A DNA stretch of 64,000 nt from an uncultured Pirellulaceae bacterium (GTDB lineage Bacteria > Planctomycetota > Planctomycetia > Pirellulales > Pirellulaceae). A program made the position numbers and the translations under genes. The stretch is taken from the NCBI GenBank assembly GCA_937929805.1, contig CALFUT010000009.1, positions 56,253 to 120,252 of the forward strand, in the 5' to 3' direction. The notes under the pieces were generated by a model. That model saw only the letters and a program-made list of their open reading frames with translations. It had not been told where the DNA came from and searched no databases. Of this stretch, positions 1-8,654 are shown in pieces; the stretch's first letter is position 1; each line of letters begins with the position of its first letter.

Positions 1-1
1 A

Positions 2-388
2 GACCGTGGCCAAGGTGGTCCGGGCGACATTCTTGCTCCGCTGCCAAGGCAGAATGATCGTGAAGATCTGAAACAAGAAATCTTTGGGGACGGAACGGTG
101 GGTTCGACGATCGATCGTCAACCATCGGGCCGGCAGATGCCGTCCACGGGGCGTTCGGGTGCGGAACGAGGTTGGCAGATGGACGAAGTGGAGCCTGCCA
201 CGAATTCAAATAATGACTTTCGAAACGACAGTCGTTTGCCGGCTCCGACAAACTCTCAGCAACGATCCAAAAATGATTGGTCGATCGGTGACGCTAACGA
301 TCTGAAGGCCGAAGCCGTTCCAGCGGGCCGCCAGCAAGCGCCGCTGAAGAAGGCCGAAAGTGGCTGGAAACTGGAAGAGGTCGATTGA
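2..388 (+). CDS. C-terminal part of an unrecognised protein
   Basis: The reading frame is open from the window edge (frame begins at base 2) to a TGA at 386-388, so only the last 128 codons are visible and the true start lies outside. The peptide is polar and rich in Gly, Gln, Asn, Asp and Arg with no hydrophobic segment, and looks disordered. It carries a loose internal repeat: GWQMDEVEP near the middle and GWKLEEVD at the very end. I recognise no domain and assign no function. It converges on the aldo/keto reductase gene, 67 bases away. It could be the tail of a surface or scaffold protein. Confidence 0.55.
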   Translation, partial: DRGQGGPGDILAPLPRQNDREDLKQEIFGDGTVGSTIDRQPSGRQMPSTGRSGAERGWQMDEVEPATNSNNDFRNDSRLPAPTNSQQRSKNDWSIGDANDLKAEAVPAGRQQAPLKKAESGWKLEEVD

Positions 389-455
389 GTCTGATTTCGA
401 GTTGATTGACTCCGCGTCTTGAAACAACGCCTTCGTTTGCGTCGGTTCGTTCAAT

Positions 456-1448
456 TTACATTGGGCATAGCTGATCAATCCGCTCAAGCTCGTCTTGGTC
501 GAAGTCCATGTTGTTGATTGCTCCAACGCAATCGATGACCTGCGATGGTTTACTCGCGCCGATGATGGTCGTCGTCATGCGTGGATCACGCAACGCCCAT
601 GCGAGTGCCATTTGAGCCAGCGTTTGCCCTCGCTCGTTGGCTAGGTCGTTCAATTGGCTGACGGTATGGACCAACTGGTCCGTGATCGTTTCGCTCTTTA
701 AGAACTCGCCCAACGCCGCGCGGCTGTCGGCAGGAATGCCGTTCAAGTATTTATTGGTCAACAGGCCTTGAGCCAATGGAGAGAACACGGCACACCCGCA
801 TCCAATTTTCTCCAACGCGTCTAGGCGGTTGTCTGTTTCGGGGTACCGCTCAAACATCGAGTAGCAGGGCTGGTGGATGACGCACGGGGTACCTAGGTCG
901 TTGAGAATTTTTGATGCGTCGATCATCTGTTGGCTAGAGTAGTTGGAAATGCCGACGTACTGTGCCTTGCCTTGTCGGACGATCGCGTCGAGTGCCGACA
1001 TTGTTTCGGCCAAGGGCGTCTGTGGGTCAAACCGGTGATGATAGAAGATGTCAAAGTAGTCCAGCCCCGTGCGTTTTAGGCTCTGGTCGATGCTGGCCAT
1101 CAGGTATTTTCGGCTTCCCCAATCGCCATAGGGGCCAGACCACATGGTGTAACCTGCTTTCGAGGCGATGATCAATTCGTCTCGGTATTGACCAAATTCG
1201 GACTTGAGCATCTTGCCGAAGTTCTCTTCCGCCGAACCCGGTGGCGGACCGTAGTTGTTGGCAAAATCGAAGTAGGTGATGCCTAAGTCGAATGCCGTTC
1301 GAGCGATAGTCAACGCATTATCGTAGTCGTCTTGGTGCCCGAAATTGTGCCAAAATCCAAGCGAGATCACCGGCAGATTTAATCCGCTCAGGCCACAGCG
1401 GCGGTACTGCATTGAGTCATAGCGATTTTTGGAAGCGGCGTAGGTCAT
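456..1448 (-). CDS. aldo/keto reductase, YghZ/GpR-like
   Basis: NADPH-dependent aldo/keto reductase, 330 residues, cytosolic. It aligns over its whole length with the E. coli YghZ (L-glyceraldehyde 3-phosphate reductase) type: YRRCGLSGLNLPVISLG at the N-terminus, the Asp and Tyr of the catalytic tetrad in FDFANNYGPPPGS, the Lys in ASKAGYTMW, the His in FYHHR, and the cofactor motif IIGASKPSQV near the end. I chose the ATG at 1448 because family members begin with a short MxYxAxxxRYD leader, as here. A longer reading from a GTG at 1505 adds 19 unconserved residues. The likely role is detoxification or reduction of small aldehydes; the exact substrate is not readable. It follows the fasciclin gene on the same strand after 132 bases. 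Confidence 0.9.
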   Translation of the reverse strand: MTYAASKNRYDSMQYRRCGLSGLNLPVISLGFWHNFGHQDDYDNALTIARTAFDLGITYFDFANNYGPPPGSAEENFGKMLKSEFGQYRDELIIASKAGYTMWSGPYGDWGSRKYLMASIDQSLKRTGLDYFDIFYHHRFDPQTPLAETMSALDAIVRQGKAQYVGISNYSSQQMIDASKILNDLGTPCVIHQPCYSMFERYPETDNRLDALEKIGCGCAVFSPLAQGLLTNKYLNGIPADSRAALGEFLKSETITDQLVHTVSQLNDLANERGQTLAQMALAWALRDPRMTTTIIGASKPSQVIDCVGAINNMDFDQDELERIDQLCPM

Positions 1449-1580
1449 GGCGGTGGATTCGATCTCTTCGTGACGTATTTTGTCTACCAGAGCAAATCTT
1501 ACCACGTCCGATCCTCATGTCTCCAGCCCCGCCCTGCTGACCAGAGGGCTGGAAACGCGATTTGTTTAAAGCAACATGCT

Positions 1581-2774
1581 CTAGCGAGTCATCGAGACCA
1601 TTGGCATCTGCCGGAATTGAGCCATGGCACTGTCGACTCCGTGGCGTAGCGTCCATGCCCGATTAGTCGCATTGTGATTGTGTTGGGCGCGACTGAGTGT
1701 GTTTTGAATCATCGTCATTGTGTGAGCTGGCACTCCTTGAACGCCAGTTCGGTTTAACGTCTGCAAAACTGCCGTGTAAGTATCGCAGCAGGCTTGATGA
1801 TGTCCCGAATTGAATTGCGGAACACCTTGCATGACAGCGGCGTTCAACATCTCCACCGCTTCCCCGGGAGACAACACCTGCGCAGGAGTCACTTGGTCGC
1901 TCGGCAGCAACACGGAATCGATTGCGTGAATGACGCCGTTGGACGCTTCCATGTTTTTCGCCACAATTTTGGCGTCGTTGATCGCTAGCCCTTGCTCGGA
2001 CACGGTCACTCGAACGCTCTGGCCAAGCAGCGTCGACGCGTTGCCTGCCTTGACTGCTTGATCGTCGTAGACTCGTCCCGCCACAACGTGATACTTCAGA
2101 ATGTTCACCAACTTTTGACGGTTGGCTGGCTGCAAAAGTTCGTCAACGGTCCCGGCAGGGAGTTTTTGAAAGGCATCGTCGGTTGGCGCGAAAACGGTGA
2201 ACGGTCCAGCTGATCCTAGAGTCTCTGCTAGGCCGGCTTCGGTTACCGCTGCAAGAAGCGTCTGAAACGTGCCCGCATTTGAAGCCACCGCAGGAATTGT
2301 GTCTTCTGCCGGGAGTAAAACTGAATCGATAATGTGAATCACCCCGTTGGAGCACTCGATGTCCGTCTTCACGATGCTTGCTCCACCAACGTTGGGTGAA
2401 TCGTCGTCGATGTTCAGCTCCAAGCGTTGCCCGTTTACCGTTTTGGCGAACGGCAGCGAGTACGCATCTGCCGCGCGGACCGAGCCCGGCACGACGTGGT
2501 ACGTCAAAACAGCCGCCAGCTTGGCTTTGTTTTCAGGCTTCAGTAGGTCTTCGATGATGACCGGATTCACTTTGGCGAACGCTTCGTCCGTTGGCGCAAA
2601 CACGGTGAAGTTGCCTGTCGCGAGTGTGTCTGCTAATCCCGCTGCTTTGGCGGCCGTCAGCAAAGTGTTGAACTGTCCCGCAGCGGAGGCAGTTTCGACA
2701 ATGTTCTGTTGAGCAAAAAGTTGTCCCGATATCGAAGTCAGCGATACAATCGCGGCGATTAAGAAACGCGTCAT
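1581..2774 (-). CDS. secreted protein with two fasciclin (FAS1) domains
   Basis: A signal peptide (residues 1 to about 22, ending near GQLFAQ) is followed by two FAS1 domains of about 130 residues each (roughly 25-155 and 160-290). Both carry the FAS1 signatures TVFAPTDxAF, LxYHVV and SNGVIHxIDSVLLP. FAS1 domains mediate adhesion or matrix binding outside the cell. The last 100 or so residues are a separate polar extension containing an HHQACCDTYT segment with a Cys pair; I do not recognise it as a domain. The ATG at 2774 is preferred over a GTG two codons upstream because a TAGGG-like ribosome-binding site lies about eight bases before it. The protein is probably periplasmic or cell-surface. 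Confidence 0.9.
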   Translation of the reverse strand: MTRFLIAAIVSLTSISGQLFAQQNIVETASAAGQFNTLLTAAKAAGLADTLATGNFTVFAPTDEAFAKVNPVIIEDLLKPENKAKLAAVLTYHVVPGSVRAADAYSLPFAKTVNGQRLELNIDDDSPNVGGASIVKTDIECSNGVIHIIDSVLLPAEDTIPAVASNAGTFQTLLAAVTEAGLAETLGSAGPFTVFAPTDDAFQKLPAGTVDELLQPANRQKLVNILKYHVVAGRVYDDQAVKAGNASTLLGQSVRVTVSEQGLAINDAKIVAKNMEASNGVIHAIDSVLLPSDQVTPAQVLSPGEAVEMLNAAVMQGVPQFNSGHHQACCDTYTAVLQTLNRTGVQGVPAHTMTMIQNTLSRAQHNHNATNRAWTLRHGVDSAMAQFRQMPMVSMTR

Positions 2775-2969
2775 CGTCACACCCTACTATTCAGTTTGGT
2801 TTATTGGATTTGGCGGCCCACGCACTCGGTCGCTGGGGATCAACACGCATCGGCACCTTTTGCTAACCGACGAGCCCATCGTCACAAAACAGAAAATGAC
2901 GGAAAATGCGGCGAATGCTCCGTCACGAAGCCCTTTTTCGAGCGCTCTTTCGCGGCCCGCAGTTGGCGA

Positions 2970-3866
2970 TCAGTTTTTCACGGTTAGCCAGATTCCAACC
3001 AACGCGATGATGGTGCTTGCTAGGGCCTGCCACGTTGCCCGGTGTCCGTGAAAAATCCAAACGACTGGGATTGCGAACAGCGGGCAGGTTGAAAGGAGTG
3101 TTTGAGCAATCGCCAGATTGTCGCCACTGTAGGCGACCTGACACATCCAGATGCCGAGCCACGTCCCTAGCGTGGTAGCCAACAGCAATTTTTTTAGGTC
3201 GTTTGAACGAAACAATGACAAGAACGCCGTTCGATGTTTCGACCGAGAAAGCAAGACTGCGGAGGTGATGATTGCCGCAATCAGCAGTCGGATTACGGTT
3301 GCCTCGAGCGGATCGCAATGTTGCAAACCCCGCGACGAAAATAGTCCTCCAACCGCTTGGCAAAAAGCGCCACCGATTCCACAGGCCACGCCAGCGATAA
3401 ACTTGCCGGGAACCAATCCCGGGGCTTCGACATCGCCTCGCTTATCGGCGACCACCGCAATGATTCCGGCCATCGTCAGAGAAATTCCTAGCATGACGGT
3501 CCAGCCCAGCTGTTGATCCAAGAACTGGTATCCCAGCAGTGCCGCAAACAGTGGACTGAAACAGGCAATGATGAACGACCGCCGTGCTCCAAGGATCTGT
3601 AGGCTACGAAAATAGAGAGTGTCGCCAATGACAAGGCCCGCCACGCCGCTCAAACCGACCCAGCCCCACGCGGCAACGCTGGTCGTGAACTGAAAGTTTC
3701 CCGTAACCGTGGCAAAGACCAACCAGTGGACGACCAAGAAAAGGAAACCAACACAGTTCTTGCAAGTGTTCAGCGTAAGGGCCGATAGCTTGATGTCGCC
3801 CCAAAGCATGGCCGAGAACGTCCACAGCAGTGCCGAGCACAATGCGGCGACTTCACTTGTCTGCAT
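2970..3866 (-). CDS. EamA-family DMT transporter
   Basis: Inner-membrane protein of 298 residues with about ten hydrophobic helices arranged as two EamA repeats, the usual size for the drug/metabolite transporter superfamily. The first repeat starts at MQTSEVAALCSALLWTFSAM and the second near residue 150 (FIAGVACGIGGAFCQAVGG). The loop between the fourth and fifth helices has the typical LxxRRSFIIACFSPLFAALLG pattern. Members export amino acids, metabolites or sugars; the substrate cannot be read from the sequence. It lies 58 bases downstream of the protease gene on the same strand and may share its transcript. The start is the ATG at 3866. Confidence 0.85.
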   Translation of the reverse strand: MQTSEVAALCSALLWTFSAMLWGDIKLSALTLNTCKNCVGFLFLVVHWLVFATVTGNFQFTTSVAAWGWVGLSGVAGLVIGDTLYFRSLQILGARRSFIIACFSPLFAALLGYQFLDQQLGWTVMLGISLTMAGIIAVVADKRGDVEAPGLVPGKFIAGVACGIGGAFCQAVGGLFSSRGLQHCDPLEATVIRLLIAAIITSAVLLSRSKHRTAFLSLFRSNDLKKLLLATTLGTWLGIWMCQVAYSGDNLAIAQTLLSTCPLFAIPVVWIFHGHRATWQALASTIIALVGIWLTVKN

Positions 3867-3924
3867 AGGTGGTCCGTCTCGTCGCGATGCGCGGCAGAAG
3901 TTGAAAGGTGGTGGCTGCTGTTTG

Positions 3925-5577
3925 TTAACTTCGCGTCAGTGCGACGTCGCCCATTTTGGCTTGTTCAGGAGCGCCCGGACCGATCCGTAGACCGCCCTGC
4001 ACTGTCAGAGGTTTGTATCCCGCTGCGGCCACGACCAAACTGTAAGCCATCCCCTTCGGTAACTGATCGGGAAGGGTGAAACTTCCGTCGCTGGCGGACT
4101 CGGTCGAGGTCACCACGTCGGATTCCTTGCGGTCGTTCAAGAATGAACGCAAGGAAACGTTTGGCTTGACCACAATAATCAAACCGTTCTTGATCGGTTT
4201 GGAGTTGACGATATCGACCAGTCGCCCGGACACTTCTGCGTCGGATTCATCGACCAGTTTGCCGACGGTCATTTTTCCTTCGAGTGCAACTTCACCCCGA
4301 ATACCGATCACCAGCTGGTATTCGCCATCCGGAACGCCGCGGCGATTACTGATCTTGACCGTTTTTCGCCCCGAGTCTCCATCGTCCCATTTCTCAATTT
4401 GTTCGATGATGACCTCGCCATCATTCATCCAGACGGCACTCCATGGCGTCCCGTTAGTAAAGTTGTCGTAGTCGAACGAGGCATAAACTTCGTCGACTCC
4501 TGTTGGAATCGACAACGTCGGATTGATAGGGCGTCCGTCGGCCGCCACCTGCGTTGAAAACAGCAGGTTGGAGAACGTTGGTTTCTCTTTTCGGGCGGAT
4601 GGATCGAAGTGCCGGATTGGCTCGACGCGTTGGTCGGGCAGATCGTCGGAGTCACCCGTTCGATCTTGCGCGATTCGCATGCCGGCCTTTTTGAGCAGCG
4701 GAATTGCTAAGTTGACTGGCCGCAGACCGTTAATGAAGCCACCGATCGCCATCGGAGTGTCTCGCTGATCGACTCGGCCGTCGCGGTTGGTATCCAAAAC
4801 CGGTCGAGCATCCACCGGCGTGACTCCGGAACCGGCTGCTGCTTGAGTCGGTACGCCAACCAATCTTCCGTCTTCATTGACTCCGGTGCCACCACTGTTG
4901 CCACCAGCGATCGTCGCATCGGTTTTGACCCACGCCCGCGAAGCGTTAACGCCTCGCTCTTGCGAGAAGCCAGAAACGTTACCCGATGTGAAGGTAACCG
5001 TTTCGCCTCCGATGCCCGGGTACCCAAAAATCGACAACCGATCGCCTAGCTCCAGCGTGTCGGAATCTCCCAACGCGACCGAAGGAAGTTTCAATCGCCC
5101 CACGGGCTTCCCCTTCACGTCGTGAGTAATCCGAATGACAGCCAGATCCAAATCTGCGTTGTAGTTAACCACTTCAGCAAAATAACTGAGCGCCGGAGCG
5201 CGGTCTGAGCGTTCGGTGATTGAGATCCCCAAGCGATCCGCCGGAGGCGATGACATCCCCATCGCTCGCGGGTTGGCGACGTGGCAATTGGTCAGGATGA
5301 TTCCTTGAGGATGCACAATGGTGCCGCTACCGGTCCACGCAGACGTCATGCCGCCCATGAAACCTTGGCGGAGTGCGACGATTTGCACAACGGATTTCAT
5401 CACGTCGCCCACACCGCCTCGCCCGGGTTCTGGCAGCGGATCAAGCTGAGGGAAATTGGTGCGACGTCGTGAGCTGCTTTGGCCAGAACGTCGTTGGCCG
5501 CCAGCAGATCGACTCTGGTCATGAGCCTGACCGGCCTGATTTAAAATGGACTCGAAAATGTCAAGCAAACCGGGCAT
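3925..5577 (-). CDS. trypsin-like serine protease with C-terminal beta-sandwich domains
   Basis: A 550-residue protease of the HtrA-like trypsin fold. After a basic, Ser/Gln-rich N-terminal stretch (about 20-55) the catalytic triad is visible: His99 in LTNCHVAN, Asp144 in NADLDLAVIRI and Ser228 in AGGNSGGTG. There is no PDZ domain. Residues 262-273 (DTNRDGRVDQRD) form a dockerin/EF-hand-like calcium loop inside the last part of the protease domain. From about residue 330 follow two beta-rich regions; the last (about 450-545) resembles the carboxypeptidase regulatory (peptidase-associated) domain, VSGRLVDIVNSKPIKNGLII onward. No signal peptide is visible from the ATG at 5577, so the export route is unclear. 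It is divergent from the SenB-like gene and upstream of the EamA transporter. Confidence 0.85.
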   Translation of the reverse strand: MPGLLDIFESILNQAGQAHDQSRSAGGQRRSGQSSSRRRTNFPQLDPLPEPGRGGVGDVMKSVVQIVALRQGFMGGMTSAWTGSGTIVHPQGIILTNCHVANPRAMGMSSPPADRLGISITERSDRAPALSYFAEVVNYNADLDLAVIRITHDVKGKPVGRLKLPSVALGDSDTLELGDRLSIFGYPGIGGETVTFTSGNVSGFSQERGVNASRAWVKTDATIAGGNSGGTGVNEDGRLVGVPTQAAAGSGVTPVDARPVLDTNRDGRVDQRDTPMAIGGFINGLRPVNLAIPLLKKAGMRIAQDRTGDSDDLPDQRVEPIRHFDPSARKEKPTFSNLLFSTQVAADGRPINPTLSIPTGVDEVYASFDYDNFTNGTPWSAVWMNDGEVIIEQIEKWDDGDSGRKTVKISNRRGVPDGEYQLVIGIRGEVALEGKMTVGKLVDESDAEVSGRLVDIVNSKPIKNGLIIVVKPNVSLRSFLNDRKESDVVTSTESASDGSFTLPDQLPKGMAYSLVVAAAGYKPLTVQGGLRIGPGAPEQAKMGDVALTRS

Positions 5578-5795
5578 GAGTTTAACCTGTTGTGAAAGGT
5601 GATCAGAATGAAGTGGTTCGCTTTTGCTTTCTAAAATGCAAACTTAAAAAAGCGAACCGGCTGTCGAAACTTCTTCGTCCGGAATCGACCGTTTGGTTCA
5701 TGCGAAAAAATGCAAATGAACCTATGATGTTCACGGGCTCGGACAGCCGACGCTATTTTATACGGGCAACAACAAAGGCAGCAACACGCGTGGCC

Positions 5796-6743
5796 ATGAA
5801 AATCAATATCTGCTCCGGTTACTCGCTGGATTCGCCCAAAGGGAACACCGTCACTGCCAAGCGAATTGAACGCTTGCTTCGTAAGGCGGGGTACGACGCG
5901 ACGGCCATGCACACGGATTCTCCTCCGCGCGCGGACGTACAGATTTGTCTACATGCCTTCAAAACGGCGGCGGCTTCGATCTCGTTCGCAGAACAATGTC
6001 CTGACGGTCGATTGTTTGTTTTCCTGACAGGTACCGATTTGCATGGAGGGGTTGAGCAACGGCCGGAACTGGCGAATCGAGTGCTTGATTTGGCCGAACG
6101 ATTGATTGTGGCTCAGCCAGCCTGCTTGAGTGAGATGCCTGATCAATGGCGTTCGAAGACGACGGTGATTTATCCAAGTATTGAATTGCCCGATTTGCCA
6201 ACGGTCGAAACGCCCCAAGTTCCGCTGTTCACCAACGTCGGCCATTTGCGAGAAGTTAAAAATCCGCATTTGATGTACCGAGCGTTGCGGACGATTCCTG
6301 ATCCGTGTTGTGCGGTTTCTTTGGGCGTTGCGCTTGAGCGGGTTGAGGGTCAGCAAGCGTTGATTCACCAGCGACAGGATGCGCGGTACCTATGGAAAAG
6401 CGATTTCGATCGCCCGACAGCGCTCGCGTGGATGAAGAGTTCAATCGCAACGATCAATAGTTCGTTCTCCGAGGGCGGTGCGAACAGCGTGCTCGAAGCG
6501 ATCCAATTGGGCGTGCCGGTTCTGGCAAGCAGCATCGCGGGCAATCGCGGATTTCTTGGTGATGATTACGGAGGCTACTTTGACTCGGACGATGCGGATG
6601 AGTTGGCCAAGTTGATGAGCCGATGCCTGAATGATGACGCTTTCATTGATAGCCTGAAACAGCAACAGGCCGTCCGGCAACCATTGTTCGCGACGGACAG
6701 CGAGATCGATGCTTGGAATCGCTTGATAGACAACAGAACCTAA
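5796..6743 (+). CDS. GT4-type glycosyltransferase resembling selenosugar synthase SenB (TIGR04348 family)
   Basis: A 315-residue GT-B fold glycosyltransferase. Features matching the TIGR04348 group, whose founding function is the selenosugar synthase SenB of selenoneine biosynthesis, are: GNTVTAKRIERLLRKAGY near the start, QICLHAFKTAAAS, FVFLTGTDLHGG, VGHLREVKNP in the middle and FSEGGANSVLEAIQLGVPVL then NRGFLGDDYGGYF at the end. SenB joins a UDP-sugar to selenophosphate; here that function is inferred from similarity only, as no selD or senA lies beside it. OvoA, a relative of SenA, is encoded 10 kb downstream. I chose the ATG at 5796 because the protein then begins like the family and has its usual length; the frame stays open 68 codons further upstream without conserved features. 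It could be another GT4 enzyme. Confidence 0.65.
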   Translation: MKINICSGYSLDSPKGNTVTAKRIERLLRKAGYDATAMHTDSPPRADVQICLHAFKTAAASISFAEQCPDGRLFVFLTGTDLHGGVEQRPELANRVLDLAERLIVAQPACLSEMPDQWRSKTTVIYPSIELPDLPTVETPQVPLFTNVGHLREVKNPHLMYRALRTIPDPCCAVSLGVALERVEGQQALIHQRQDARYLWKSDFDRPTALAWMKSSIATINSSFSEGGANSVLEAIQLGVPVLASSIAGNRGFLGDDYGGYFDSDDADELAKLMSRCLNDDAFIDSLKQQQAVRQPLFATDSEIDAWNRLIDNRT

Positions 6744-6803
6744 AACTTGGCACTCGGATCGGGGCAGTCTCAGTCTTGAAGGGAAGCGACTCGTGCGTGC
6801 AAG

Positions 6804-7886
6804 TTACCGCGTGCGAGCAAGCACGAACTGGGCGATGGTGCGGAGGGATGACGAGTACGGGCTGCTGTCAAGCGAGTCGGTGAACTCGATTGCCCGAGTC
6901 GCATAGTCGGCGGCAGTCTTTCGTGAGTACTCGGTTGACCCCGTGCTTTCCAAAATTGGAATCACGGCGTCTGGTTTTGCTTCGCCGGATCGCAACAGTT
7001 CAAGAAAAGATTCTCGTTGGTCGGCAGTCAGATTGGCTAGGCAGTGAATCACCGGCAGGGTCGGTTTCTGGTTAAGCAAGTCGGTGCCCAAGGTCTTTCC
7101 GACGGTGTCTGCTTCGCCGGCTACGTCCAGCAAGTCGTCAACGATTTGAAATGCGATACCAATGTTCAGACCGTACTTGCGGAAGCTTTCAACTTGTTCA
7201 ACGCTTCCGTCGGACAGCAGTGCTCCGACGCCGCTTGCACAGGCAGTTAGCTCAGCCGTTTTATCACTGATCATCTGGGTGTAGTCAGCCTCGGACAGAT
7301 CGAAGTTTCCACGCCACGCATTCTGCCGCATTTCCCCTTCACAGACTCGGTTGCTGGATGCGGCCAACATGCGTACGGCTGCGGTCGATTCCGAGAAGCT
7401 GGCGACGTGAAAGGAATGAGTAAACAAGTAATCGCCCAACAACACACTGACTTTGTTGCCCCATTTCGAGTTGGCCGTTGGCTCGTGCCTGCGGGTGTCG
7501 GCTTCGTCCAGAATGTCGTCGTGAACCAGTGTTGCGGTGTGAACCATCTCCAGCGCGGCAGCCATCTGCAACGCAGGTTTTTTGATGGTGCCCAGACAGC
7601 CGGCTGACAGCAGCACGAACGCCGGTCGCATTCGTTTTCCGCCAAGCAACCAGCTATGCTCCAGCAATTGGTCGACCCACGGCGTCTCGCTGCTAAGTTC
7701 GGTACGAAGAATCTCCTCAACCGCCGCAAGCTCGTCCTTGATCGGTTCGTAGACGGATTTTAAGTCGACGGCGGGGGCGCTGCTGTTGGGGTTGGAAAGA
7801 GGCACGGTTGTCGCTCGAACTATTTCGGGTTGGCTGGTTAAATGACTCAAGGTTAGCCTCAACTTTCTCTGAAGCAGATGAAGCAC
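6804..7886 (-). CDS. ispB: trans-polyprenyl diphosphate synthase
   Basis: Builds the long isoprenoid chain of the respiratory quinone by repeated condensation of isopentenyl diphosphate. The 360 residues contain the first Asp-rich motif (HDDILDEADTRRHEPT, residues 122-137) and the second (FQIVDDLLDVAG), the GGKRMRP substrate-binding motif at about residue 82, and GDYLF. The size and motifs fit the octaprenyl/heptaprenyl/solanesyl subgroup rather than the short-chain farnesyl type; product length cannot be set from sequence. The apparent start is a GTG at 7886, and the first 40 or so residues are not conserved, so a later start is possible. It is 12 bases downstream of moaC, almost certainly in one operon, and converges on the glycosyltransferase gene. 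Confidence 0.85.
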   Translation of the reverse strand: MLHLLQRKLRLTLSHLTSQPEIVRATTVPLSNPNSSAPAVDLKSVYEPIKDELAAVEEILRTELSSETPWVDQLLEHSWLLGGKRMRPAFVLLSAGCLGTIKKPALQMAAALEMVHTATLVHDDILDEADTRRHEPTANSKWGNKVSVLLGDYLFTHSFHVASFSESTAAVRMLAASSNRVCEGEMRQNAWRGNFDLSEADYTQMISDKTAELTACASGVGALLSDGSVEQVESFRKYGLNIGIAFQIVDDLLDVAGEADTVGKTLGTDLLNQKPTLPVIHCLANLTADQRESFLELLRSGEAKPDAVIPILESTGSTEYSRKTAADYATRAIEFTDSLDSSPYSSSLRTIAQFVLARTR

Positions 7887-7898
7887 GAAGGTTATCGA

Positions 7899-8372
7899 TC
7901 AGGCTCGTTGAAACGAGCCACTCTTTCCACCGGATTTCTGTTCGAGCTGAACGTCGGTAATCGTCATTGCTCGGTCAACGCTTTTACACATGTCATAAAT
8001 CGTTAGAGCGGCGGTCGTGACAGCTGTCAGGGCTTCCATTTCGACGCCGGTTCGATCGATCGCCCGAACGGTTGCTTGGACTTGGATGCATGCGTCGTTA
8101 ATCGGTTTGAATTCAATGTCGACCGAGATAATTCTAAGCGGGTGGCAGAGCGGGATCAGGTCGGGCGTCCGTTTGCTGCCGGTGATCCCGGCGACTCGTG
8201 CGATTCCCAGCACGTCTCCTTTTGAAATCTGCTGATTAAGAATCATGTCCAACGTTTCTGGCTTCATTCGGACCAACGCGGACGCGACGGCGGTCCGATC
8301 CGTCTCCGGCTTTTGCCCAACGTCTACCATTCGGGCGTTTCCGGATTCGTCGAAATGAGTCAAGTCAGTCAA
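7899..8372 (-). CDS. moaC: cyclic pyranopterin monophosphate synthase MoaC
   Basis: Second step of molybdenum cofactor synthesis: converts 3',8-cyclo-GTP to cyclic pyranopterin monophosphate. At 157 residues it has normal MoaC length. Signature segments are LTHFDESGNARMVDV at the N-terminus, KGDVLGIARVAGI, the substrate-binding LIPLCHPL, and TGVEMEALTAVTTAALTIYDMCK, with the catalytic Lys-containing end KSVDRAMTI. No ATG precedes the conserved N-terminus; translation probably starts at the TTG at 8372 or the TTG three codons later. The polyprenyl synthase follows after 12 bases. No other moa or mob genes are in the window. Confidence 0.93.
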   Translation of the reverse strand: MTDLTHFDESGNARMVDVGQKPETDRTAVASALVRMKPETLDMILNQQISKGDVLGIARVAGITGSKRTPDLIPLCHPLRIISVDIEFKPINDACIQVQATVRAIDRTGVEMEALTAVTTAALTIYDMCKSVDRAMTITDVQLEQKSGGKSGSFQRA

Positions 8373-8564
8373 TGGAATGTCGGGCCGTTTGAGCCGATAG
8401 AAACCGCGATGATGAGCATCTGAAAGGGAAGCGATACAGCGTTGGGTGTTGAACTGTTCGCACCCACCGAAATTAACCTATTTCGCGATGTTGAAGTAGG
8501 GTTCTACGCGAGTTCTAAACGACGCATTAGATTTGATGGGTGACGTATCTGAGAAAAAGGCGCG

Positions 8565-8600
8565 AAAAAGCCAGCCCAAGCTGGTTCGGACTGGCTGGTT
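8565..8600 (-). terminator. rho-independent terminator after the VWA gene
   Basis: Read on the minus strand, a GC-rich stem (GCCAG..CTGGC with an inner CCAGCTTGG fold) is followed directly by TTTTT. It sits 55 bases past the stop codon of the von Willebrand A gene, in the right orientation, and upstream of moaC. Confidence 0.75.
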
Positions 8601-8654
8601 ATTAGAAGTCGAGATCTCAAAAGGAGGCATGGCTTGGACCGAGGAAAATATATT

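Noticed and set aside
2347..2712. 121-codon open frame opposite the fasciclin gene
   Set aside because: It is the antisense of a well-supported FAS1 gene.
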